13,214 bases of DNA from Bog-159 sp049511415 (GTDB taxonomy: Bacteria > Acidobacteriota > Terriglobia > Bryobacterales > Bryobacteraceae). This document shows, piece by piece, positions 7,370-13,214 of the stretch; within the stretch, counting starts at the first letter, position 1, and each line of letters opens with the position of its first letter. The position numbers and the translations under genes were made by a program. Under the pieces are notes generated by a model. That model saw only the letters and a program-made list of their open reading frames with translations, was not told the DNA's origin and ran no database searches. The stretch spans positions 1 to 13,214 of the forward strand of contig JBEKYC010000112.1 of the NCBI GenBank assembly GCA_049511415.1. Direction: 5' to 3'.

Positions 7370-7523
7370 TTCCTTGAGACATGAGTCGGAAACGCTCTCT
7401 GAAGCTTAGTGGCTCGGCAGTACATTCCGCCAACATAGTGGATGTCTTTTCAACCTGGACGAAGTAGGTTCGCATGGCAGTGACGCAGTTTGCATGCATC
7501 TCCGTAAATTCCGCGCTGTTCAT
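7353..7523 (-). pseudogene. Truncated small hypothetical gene fused out of frame to the AT relic
   Basis: ATG 7523 has a GGAAGG site about 10 bases upstream. It opens MNSAEFTEMHANCVTAMRTY, FVQVEKTSTMLAECTAEPLS, FRERFRLMSQGIAENNA. This looks like the start of a small, mostly helical acidobacterial hypothetical protein; I recall similar 'LAECTAEPL…RF…SQGI.END' proteins but cannot name the family. After about residue 57 (near 7353) the frame continues to 7068 only as a Pro/Arg-rich out-of-frame reading of the AT domain. The natural sequence therefore stops where the AT-like sequence begins, which marks a recombination junction. The function is unknown. Confidence 0.5.
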
Positions 7524-7589
7524 TCGACGCCGCCCTTCCTTTGACCGACTGATTCCCTTGAGCGCTCTTGCGGGCCCAAACGTGGAGCC

Positions 7590-7945
7590 TTCGGGTCTCC
7601 TGGAACACTTTCAACGCGAAGGCTTCACACTCTGCGAATGAGCCGCACAATTAGAGCCGTCACGAGAACGGTTCCCGAGCAATCCTAAGCCGAGCATTTG
7701 ATTTCTCCTCCGAGGACAAACTATAGTGACGCCGTGCATGGCCCTTGTTTGGCCCGGTTCGCCATGCAGGCGTCGCACACCAATAGGAATTGCACGAATC
7801 GCACCAAGGTCGTTACCTGTTCAGCCGATTCGATTGCCGGTATTTTTCGACGGAGCGAGGCGCTCCGATGGTAACAATCTGCGGTCAAGTGACCGCTGGC
7901 CGTCACAAATCCAGCGTGTGCATACGGCACAACTGCCGTCGGCGG
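7590..7945 (-). repeat. Left arm of a large imperfect inverted duplication
   Basis: The reverse complement of this stretch matches 8065-8405. The best core, 7793-7902 against 8101-8211, shows about four fifths identity by hand count, including GATGGTAACAA and TGCGGTCAAGT. A second core covers the 23-codon peptide gene and its ribosome-binding site (7625-7715 against 8284-8369). Outer limits are approximate because similarity fades. The direction given is that of the peptide gene within the arm. Confidence 0.75.
7625..7697 (-). pseudogene. Frameshifted copy of the 23-residue hydrophobic peptide gene
   Basis: From ATG 7697 the minus strand reads MLGLGLLG and then leaves the frame because of one extra G. 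Skipping that base restores MLGLGLLGTVLVTALIVRL, IRRV and a stop at 7625-7627, matching the intact copy at 8298-8369 in length and end point. The GGAGG ribosome-binding site upstream is also preserved. The differences between copies keep the hydrophobic character (Ile/Val, Ala/Ile), suggesting that the peptide was once under selection in both. Confidence 0.6.
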
Positions 7946-8064
7946 TCCTAATCGTTAGCACGGCCCTTTGGTGCTTTTCACGCCGGCCCGATAGTCCACG
8001 CTGAATCCCTGCGCGCCGGCTATTCTCAATCGAAATCGCCGGCTCGCGATACGAAGGCTAAGCG

Positions 8065-8405
8065 AACGGCTGTCGGCGATTGCACGCTTGGGGCTCTGAC
8101 CGCCCGCGGTTACTTGACCGCATGTTGTTACCATCCGAGGGCCTCGCCCCTTCGAAAACTGCCGGCCGGTGAATCGGCTCAATGGGCAGTGACGTTGGCG
8201 CGACTCGTGCATCGGTAATTGACGCATGCCGCCTGCGCGATTGCGTGAACATGGCCGCGTATGTGCTTGCTCTAGGTTCTTTCAAAGGAGAAATGAAATG
8301 CTCGGCTTAGGACTGCTCGGAACCATTCTTGTAATTGCATTGATCGTATGGATCGCTCGCAGAGTGTGAAACGCCGACTTGTAGAAGTGTCAGGCAGGCG
8401 CTACG
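8065..8405 (+). repeat. Right arm of the large inverted duplication
   Basis: This is the inverted partner of 7590-7945, separated from it by roughly 120 bases (about 7946-8064) with no recognised gene. The arm holds a leader of about 200 bases, a GGAG ribosome-binding site and the intact 23-codon gene. In both arms the conserved leader can be read openly in more than one frame, so whether it codes, acts as a promoter or leader, or makes a structured RNA is undecided. Confidence 0.75.
8298..8369 (+). CDS. 23-residue single-helix membrane peptide
   Basis: The ORF from ATG 8298 to TGA 8367-8369 encodes MLGLGLLGTILVIALIVW followed by IARRV: one hydrophobic helix with a basic C-terminal end. A strong AAAGGAG site (8284-8290) lies seven bases before the ATG. 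The evidence that it is real is comparative: a second copy in the inverted arm keeps the ribosome-binding site, the start, the hydrophobic pattern, the RRV end and the stop position, apart from a single-base frameshift. The layout (helix plus positive tail) would suit a small inner-membrane peptide, for example a stress or regulatory peptide or a type I toxin-like peptide, but no family is recognised and no function is claimed. Confidence 0.55.
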   Translation: MLGLGLLGTILVIALIVWIARRV

Positions 8406-8781
8406 CAGTTGCCAGGCGAATTGCAGGGGTTGATTTGTATACGGTGGAACATGGAGGCTTGGTTTGCGGTTTCGAACAACCGATTACAGGCCTCGATAAC
8501 CCTGCTTCGGTCGCCCGTGGAGACCACCGCCCAAGCCGTGGCCGCCCTGGATGCACGGTTCCCCTGGCTCCGGTGCGCCGAGCGCTGTTGTGATCGGAGA
8601 CGCTTGTGAAGCCGGTCAACTTTTCGTGGCGCTTGGCAAGGCCAAGGCCAAAGCCTGGCTGCCCGTGCCCGCACCCGCGGTGCGGTCCGATCGACGAACC
8701 GGCCCGGTGGCTCCATGATGTGGTTTGGTTCGCTCGTCACGGTAGGCGTGCGCGCGATCACGCGTCTTCCACGGCGAGAGC
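8406..8781. other. Gap without a recognised gene
   Basis: Several short frames are open but none is convincing. The most protein-like is plus 8451-8609 (52 codons, MEAWFAVSNNRLQASITLLR…), whose TGA overlaps a GTG at 8606 that opens another short basic frame to 8818. A third frame around 8574-8720 reads GAPSAVVIGDACEAGQLFVA and then LGKAKAKAWLPVPAPA. They may be eroded pieces of former genes. No RNA gene or terminator was seen. Confidence 0.35.
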
Positions 8782-9582
8782 TCAAGCGCGTGCCGCTCCG
8801 ACAAAAAGAAAAGCCTGACGGCCGTGAATGGTTTCTGACACTCGTTGGAGATCTTCAAACTTGGGATTTTGAAGCCGTGAGGAGAGTTGTGGCGGCGATC
8901 GGATTCCCCACCAAAACCTCCACCCCAACCGGTGGCGCTCCACGTTCGATGCGCCAAGCGTCCGCAAGGCATCCGCATATATCGCCGTGGCACGGATATC
9001 CGCGATCACCATCCTGCCTCCGGGTTTAAGGACTCGGAACGCTTCGCTGATCGCCCGCTTCCGATCGGCATTCGATCGGACGTTGTGTATGGCGAGGCTC
9101 GAAACCACCAGATCAAAAGTAGCATCCGTAAATGGGAGCGCTCGCATGTCCGCGGTCTCAATGTGCACGCGCTCGCTGACCCCTTCCAGCGACACGTTGC
9201 GCAGGGCGACGTCCATCGCGTTCCCTGACTGGTCCGTTTTGCTCCAGATATCCACGCCTGTCACTCGGCCTGTCATCAGCCTGCGTGCAACGGCCGTCAG
9301 CACTGCGCCTCGACCGCACCCCATATCGAGCACCATCTCGTCGCCACGCAGGTGAGTTCGGTCCAGAATGCGGTCCCACTCGATGAACTTGCCGCGTCTG
9401 GTGGTATAGAAAAAGCTGGTGGTGTTCACCAGGAACAGGACAAAATACAGCGTGATCGGCCCTGTGGCCTGACTTGGCATTCGCCACCAGGCGATCGCCA
9501 CTCCAAGGCCCGTGAGTACCGTCAAAGATCCGAAGATCACCAGCGCGTAAGGTGCATCGTAGCCATATTCGCCGTGTCGCAT
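8782..9582 (-). CDS. Membrane-anchored class I SAM methyltransferase with frameshifted C-terminus
   Basis: A 266-residue protein from ATG 9582 (MRHGEYGYDAPYALVIF); an ATG at 9681 would add 33 residues, but family-like sequence starts at MRHGEYGYDAP. Two membrane helices (about 12-33 and 42-60) precede a Rossmann-type methyltransferase domain. This has VLDMGCGRGAVL (motif I, 84-95), GVDIW (109-113), ADMRALPF (144-151), FDLVVSSLAIHNV (156-168) and LKPGGRMVIADI (185-196). After GWRFWWG (220-226) the usual ending is found one base out of frame: NPIAATTLLTASKSQV and a stop at 8855-8857. One G therefore seems lost in the run at 8906-8909, and the present frame continues with unrelated sequence to 8782. 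The catalytic core is complete; the methyl acceptor is unknown. There is no operon partner. Confidence 0.85.
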   Translation of the reverse strand: MRHGEYGYDAPYALVIFGSLTVLTGLGVAIAWWRMPSQATGPITLYFVLFLVNTTSFFYTTRRGKFIEWDRILDRTHLRGDEMVLDMGCGRGAVLTAVARRLMTGRVTGVDIWSKTDQSGNAMDVALRNVSLEGVSERVHIETADMRALPFTDATFDLVVSSLAIHNVRSNADRKRAISEAFRVLKPGGRMVIADIRATAIYADALRTLGASNVERHRLGWRFWWGIRSPPQLSSRLQNPKFEDLQRVSETIHGRQAFLFVGAARA

Positions 9583-9745
9583 GACGATCCGTGCTCGTAC
9601 CACGACAGGTGCCTGCACCGCGCCACACGGCGTCCGGTCGAACCTGACGATCATTTCGAGCAATTTATTGCCATCAAACATCGAAGGATTAGACTAAACC
9701 GAGCAGGGAAACAAAATGTTCGCGACGAAACGGCGGCGGCACGGC

Positions 9746-10061
9746 TAGATTAGCCTCCGCACCGCTTTGGCGATCGGCGGGTTGGTGGGCTTGTCATTGA
9801 CCATCTTGGTCCCCGACGATCACCACCGAGGGTTCTACGGTTACGCTGCGGTCGCACTGGTAGACATGATTCTGGCTAGGTATTACATTTTACGTCGGCG
9901 GGGCGTTCCCGGCAGGAACAGCCTACGTTGCCTTCGGGTATTTTTTGGGTTCCGCATTCGACAACAACAACACCGGTTACATTACGCCTCTGTTGTTCGC
10001 GCGAACGCCCGGTCAAGACGACAGCTTTATTTTTAGACTCGTCCGAAGAAATCGTGGGTAG
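9746..10061 (+). pseudogene. Two joined coding-like fragments of unknown families
   Basis: From 9746 one frame reads ISLRTALAIGGLVGLSLTIL, then VPDDHHRGFYGYAAVALVDM and ILARYYI, which looks like two membrane helices with a short loop. From 9870 the next frame becomes protein-like instead: FWLGITFYVGGAFPAGTAYV, AFGYFLGSAFDNNNTGYITP, LLFARTPGQDDSFIFRL. The second piece recalls secreted acidobacterial proteins with a 'GYITPLLF' motif, but I cannot name the family. The change of frame near 9875 suggests a fusion of two broken genes or a frameshift. Neither has a convincing start or ribosome-binding site. Confidence 0.35.
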
Positions 10062-10260
10062 ACTCGGGCTCGGGCAGCTTGCCAAGTGAGTGATAGATCG
10101 CGAGTTCGAGGACCCGGAAGGTGCGGAAACCGTAGGATTTTCTCATGGTGACCTTGGCTTTGTTGTTCAGGCCCTCGACCACGCCACTGGAAAGAAGCTT
10201 TTGAGCGCGGAAATAGTTGAGAATCAGCTCGGCGCCATTCATCCAGGAACTTGCCGGGCA
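10033..10260 (-). pseudogene. ISL3-family transposase, C-terminal remnant
   Basis: The minus strand carries GKFLDEW (10235-10255), then in the next frame AELILNYFRAQKLLSSGVVE, GLNNKAKVTMRKSYGFRTFR, VLELAIYHSLGKLPEPESTH, DFFGRV and TAA at 10033. The SSGVVEGLNNKAK…KSYGFRTF…LELA.YH.LG.LP.P block is the conserved C-terminus of ISL3-family transposases (end of the DDE domain). Around 20 residues normally between FLDEW and the LILNYF segment (the RSRIEPMKK region) are deleted, with a frame change at about 10234. The catalytic domain upstream is absent. This is a second fragment, in the same orientation as the N-terminal remnant at 5071-5453. Confidence 0.85.
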
Positions 10261-10303
10261 GTGGCGTCTCTCGCCGATTCCGGCCATCGTTTGTCCGGGA
10301 TCG

Positions 10304-10500
10304 TCTTGTAGCCGCCAAGATTCCCACTCCCACGTGGCTCGCCGCCAGATACCGCTTCAGCGTGAGCGCTCGTGGATACTTGCTCTCCCTGGCAGCCATA
10401 CATGCGAAGCCGTCCTCGCAGATGACTTCGCTGAAACGTGTCTCTTCGCACGCCGCAAGCCAGGCACTTGAGAGGGATAGACCCACATCGCGCCTGAAAC
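10304..10500 (-). other. Coding-like stretch between the transposase remnant and the terminator
   Basis: The minus-strand frame reads RDVGLSLSSAWLAACEETRF, SEVICEDGFACMAARESKYP, RALTLKRYLAASHVGVGILA. This looks like genuine protein sequence with no recognised family, no start codon with a ribosome-binding site, and no end of its own, since the frame runs into the transposase remnant. It is probably a fragment of a gene cut by the insertion sequence. Confidence 0.35.
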
Positions 10501-10533
10501 GAGGAGCCGCCCGTCTTCCCCGATAACATGAAA

Positions 10534-10555
10534 AGGGGAGCCTTTCGGCTCCCCT
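10534..10555 (-). terminator. Intrinsic terminator of the TonB-dependent receptor gene
   Basis: AGGGGAGCC (10534-10542) and GGCTCCCCT (10547-10555) form a perfect 9-base-pair stem with a four-base loop (GAAA on the minus strand). On the minus strand the stem is followed by TTTTC. It lies about 30 bases after the receptor stop codon, in the right orientation for rho-independent termination of that gene. Confidence 0.85.
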
Positions 10556-10583
10556 GGTTTTCGTGAGTGAGATTTGAGATCGA

Positions 10584-13214
10584 CTAGAAGGTGACCTTTC
10601 CGGTGAGTTGGAGGAGGCGCGGCGCGGAGTCGAAGCCCAGGAAGTTACCGTAGGGACTAGTCGGGGTCCCGGCCATTTGCAGGATTTGTCCAAATGTGGG
10701 ATCGCCGAAGCCGCTGTCGGGAACGGCATAGTTCGGGTGGTTGAGGATATTGAAGGCCTGGGCGCCCAAGCCGAAGGTGACGCGCTCGGCAATCCTGAAC
10801 GTCTTATAGACCTGCATATCGACGTCGAAGTACCCAGGGCCGCGAAACTGATTGCGGGTTTGCGGTGAAATCCCCGGGTAATTCGTGAACGTACTTGAGG
10901 CGCTTTGAACAAAATTATTAGCGTTCAAGCACGGCGTGTTGACTGCGGACGGCCCGCAGCTACTCGTGTACGGGGCGGTTGGGTAAGCGAGGATCGGCGC
11001 GTCTGTATTGGTAATGGCTCCGCTCCAGTTATTATCGGTGACGGTGAACGGCAAGCCCGTCCGCAGGAAGGTCTTGCCGGACCATTGCCAGCCCCCAAAC
11101 ACGGAATTCACGAGGTGACTGCCGAAACGGTACTTGGGCGTATACACCCAGTCCCCGGTCAAGCTGTGCCGGATGTCGTAATCGGAGTTGCCGTAATTCC
11201 CCTGTCGCAGCCCGTACGGGCTGATCTGTGTCCCGATGGCGGTATTGGTGTTGATGGGGAAGACGCCACCGTTGGAAACGTCGTCGAGGCCGTGGGACCA
11301 GGTGTAATTCAGGTCGAAAGTCAATCCGTGCGAAAGATGTTTTCGCACCGTAACGGTAGCGCCGTTGTAATTCGAAACGCCCCCGCTCTGGACCTCGTTG
11401 ATTGTGCCGTAGCTGGGATTCGGCGGCGCACCCTGCGCGATCGCGCCGACGGTTGGGTAAAGCGCTCCGGGAAGCCCGAAGCTTTCCGGGTCATACGCGT
11501 TGCCCCAGGTATTTGAATACGGGATTTTGATACCGTGGTTGCCGTTATACGCCAGAATCAGAGCGTAGGATTTGCCCAGATCGCGCTGGATCTGCAAATT
11601 CCATTCCTGATAAACGGGCGAATGAATCGTCCCGTTGAAGTAATTGAACGAGGGCGCCTCAAAGACCGATCCGAGACTCTGCAGTTCGGCGGAGATCTGA
11701 TTGAAGCTCTTATTGATATTGAAGGACTGCGCCGAGGCTGCGTAAATTGCAGCCCCGCCCGCGGGATCAAACGGCAGTACCCCCCCGGCAGGCCGGACAC
11801 GGATCGCAACCGTAGCGGGCGGATCCGAATTCAAGTTGTCGACCAGCCCGGCGGGCGCATTATCGTAGAACATGCCGGCGCCGCCGCTGATGATGGTCCT
11901 GCCGGACGTGCCTGGGGAATAGGAGAAACCAAGGCGCGGAGACCAGTCGATTGTGTCGACGCCAGGGTATGCGTAATGCAGACCCGTGGCAATGTCGGCA
12001 CTATAAGGGACACTGCCGTTGCCGGCAACCGTCGAAGGTAAGCTGGCAAACGGAGCCTTGAACTCTGAGAAGCAGTTAGTCTGACAAACCGGATTTGAGT
12101 TGTGCTCGGCGCGGAGAGCGATGGTCAACTTAAAGTTGGGGCGAACTCTCCACTCGTCTTGCGCATACATACCCAATCCCCACAGGGCGATCGGTATGTC
12201 GTTGCTGAGATTGTCGGATTGCCGGTACTGGAACGCCAGCCCATCGGCATACTGTTGCAGACCATTTTCCGTGTAGCCGAAGTAGACGGCCGGCTCGTTA
12301 AATGCGAAGTTATGGTCGCTGACGTCGTAACGCCGGAAGTTTTCACCGAATTTCAGATTATGATTCCCGAAGGTATAACTGAAATCGTCGATGACTTGGT
12401 ATTGAGTGATGTTGCGGCCTTGGGGGAATTCGTAGATCCCATTGAAGCCGGTAAACGGAACCGTACCGGAAGTAATGATGCCGTAAGGGAAAATGCTTAA
12501 ATCCTGAGCGGTATTCTGCGTGAACTGGGCCCGGTAGTAGCTCAGCGTCGCCATGAAGGAGTTCGTCGCACGCGGACTCAAGATGTGCGTCTCATCCAAC
12601 TGGGCGTCCCAAGAGGGCTGCTGGGAAATCGCGTCGAACGCCGGATCGACCGGATCAGTCGCGCTCGGCTGTGTGCCGCGATCTAGTTTGTAGCGGAAAT
12701 AAGCCAGATCCTTGTCGCTGATTCGGTGATCCACGCGGCCGGCAAGAATCCACTCGGAAGCCAGAACCGAGGGGCTCGAGCGGAACTGCAGGGCGCAGGG
12801 CGCCGTAGCGGGGTTGAAGCCGGCGAGCGTCAGACTGTTGCATGCCGTGGTATTCGGGAGAGCACTCGCGCCGCTATATCCCGGCACGGCTTGGTACAGG
12901 TTGAACATCTTCTGGTAGGTGGCGGCCTCGTTGGGTTCCAGGGCGGTGACGTTAGCCAGCACCGCGCTCGCAAATTGCGGACTTGGAACGGTGAGGATAT
13001 TGGTGACCGGCAGCACGAACTTGAGTCCTTCGTTGTCGACGAAGAAGAACGTCCGGTTCTTGATGATGGGGCCGCCAATAGAGTCCGCCCACTGATTCGC
13101 GTTGGCGAAGGGGGTTGCCGCCCCCTGCGTATTATTGAACGTATCGTTCGCGTTCAGGTACCGTCCGTTCCAGTAATAATTGGCGTTGCCGTGGATCTGG
13201 TTGGTGCCCGATTT
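10584..13214 (-). CDS. TonB-dependent receptor, Oar-like (5' end outside window)
   Basis: The last 876 codons of an outer-membrane TonB-dependent receptor; the frame is open to the window edge. It starts KSGTNQIHGNANYYWNGRYL, then ANQWADSIGGPIIKNRTFFF, and VDNEGLKFVLP, the plug-to-barrel region typical of large Oar-like/carboxypeptidase-regulatory-domain receptors of Acidobacteria. Beta-strand-like segments follow, e.g. PVYQEWNLQIQRDLGKSYAL, LAYNGNHG, GLTFDLNYTWSHGLDD and VTFGLGAQAFNILNHPNY. The chain ends RLLQLTGKVTF with a terminal Phe, the outer-membrane protein C-terminal signature recognised by BAM. The missing N-terminus should hold the signal peptide, the CarboxypepD_reg-like domain and the start of the plug. 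The substrate is unknown; such receptors are often linked to glycan or peptide uptake. No frameshift was seen, and an intrinsic terminator follows. Confidence 0.92.
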   Translation of the reverse strand, partial: KSGTNQIHGNANYYWNGRYLNANDTFNNTQGAATPFANANQWADSIGGPIIKNRTFFFVDNEGLKFVLPVTNILTVPSPQFASAVLANVTALEPNEAATYQKMFNLYQAVPGYSGASALPNTTACNSLTLAGFNPATAPCALQFRSSPSVLASEWILAGRVDHRISDKDLAYFRYKLDRGTQPSATDPVDPAFDAISQQPSWDAQLDETHILSPRATNSFMATLSYYRAQFTQNTAQDLSIFPYGIITSGTVPFTGFNGIYEFPQGRNITQYQVIDDFSYTFGNHNLKFGENFRRYDVSDHNFAFNEPAVYFGYTENGLQQYADGLAFQYRQSDNLSNDIPIALWGLGMYAQDEWRVRPNFKLTIALRAEHNSNPVCQTNCFSEFKAPFASLPSTVAGNGSVPYSADIATGLHYAYPGVDTIDWSPRLGFSYSPGTSGRTIISGGAGMFYDNAPAGLVDNLNSDPPATVAIRVRPAGGVLPFDPAGGAAIYAASAQSFNINKSFNQISAELQSLGSVFEAPSFNYFNGTIHSPVYQEWNLQIQRDLGKSYALILAYNGNHGIKIPYSNTWGNAYDPESFGLPGALYPTVGAIAQGAPPNPSYGTINEVQSGGVSNYNGATVTVRKHLSHGLTFDLNYTWSHGLDDVSNGGVFPINTNTAIGTQISPYGLRQGNYGNSDYDIRHSLTGDWVYTPKYRFGSHLVNSVFGGWQWSGKTFLRTGLPFTVTDNNWSGAITNTDAPILAYPTAPYTSSCGPSAVNTPCLNANNFVQSASSTFTNYPGISPQTRNQFRGPGYFDVDMQVYKTFRIAERVTFGLGAQAFNILNHPNYAVPDSGFGDPTFGQILQMAGTPTSPYGNFLGFDSAPRLLQLTGKVTF

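Noticed and set aside
7068..7523. A real 151-residue protein from ATG 7523
   Set aside because: Only the first 57 residues look natural; the rest is a Pro/Arg/Ser-rich out-of-frame reading of the AT domain.
7726..8004. Plus-strand 92-codon ORF (and minus 8058-8285) as a paralogous protein pair
   Set aside because: Their similarity (…DGARRSDGNNLRSS… and …EGARPSDGNNMRSS…) is explained by the inverted duplication. The opposite frame is equally similar, and neither has a good ribosome-binding site.
5071..10260. One ISL3 element interrupted by the intervening cargo
   Set aside because: The order of the halves is wrong: on the coding strand the C-terminal half comes first. A split single copy would show the N-terminal half first.
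10905..12500. Plus-strand frames of 130-200 codons opposite the receptor gene
   Set aside because: Antisense shadows of the TonB-dependent receptor, without motifs or initiation signals.
1..13214. CRISPR array, tRNA or rRNA genes
   Set aside because: No regularly spaced repeats and no tRNA or rRNA-like sequence were noticed on either strand when read by eye; a short tRNA could still be missed without a covariance search.

Overview
The window looks like a chromosomal segment of an acidobacterium, most likely of the Bryobacterales/Solibacter type. This is inferred from three things: GC-rich coding sequence; a large Oar-like TonB-dependent receptor of the kind that forms big paralogous families in those genomes; and a BatA-type gene followed by a giant DUF4175-like gene. 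No rRNA or other taxonomic marker is present, so the assignment is an inference.

Layout. (1) 1-4902, plus strand: the 3' end of a BatA-like membrane protein, a HigB/HigA-type toxin-antitoxin pair with a palindromic operator candidate, then a 1173-residue DUF4175-like membrane and coiled-coil protein. The toxin-antitoxin pair sits between two genes that probably belong to one MoxR/Bat-type envelope operon. (2) About 4.9-10.3 kb: an accessory, heavily rearranged stretch. Fragments of ISL3-family transposases lie at both edges, in the same orientation and with their outer parts missing. Between them on the minus strand are an acyltransferase-domain ORF that resembles the AT region of an enediyne-type iterative polyketide synthase (PKSE) and, directly downstream, an intact CalE7/SgcE10-like enediyne thioesterase gene. 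The rest of the synthase (KS, ACP, KR, DH, PPTase) is missing. The AT domain appears to have an internal deletion, and its upstream end is joined out of frame to a truncated small hypothetical gene. (3) 7.6-8.4 kb: a large imperfect inverted duplication. Each arm ends in the same 23-codon hydrophobic peptide gene, intact in the right arm and frameshifted in the left. (4) 8.8-9.6 kb, minus strand: a membrane-anchored SAM methyltransferase whose C-terminus is scrambled by an apparent one-base frameshift in a G run. (5) 10.5-13.2 kb, minus strand: a clean intrinsic terminator and the last 876 codons of the TonB-dependent receptor.

The outer parts look like functioning genes. The middle is a graveyard and rearrangement hot spot whose most interesting content is the relic of an enediyne-type polyketide cassette. 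Several remnants were read by changing frame by hand. Family names rest on motif recognition without database searches.
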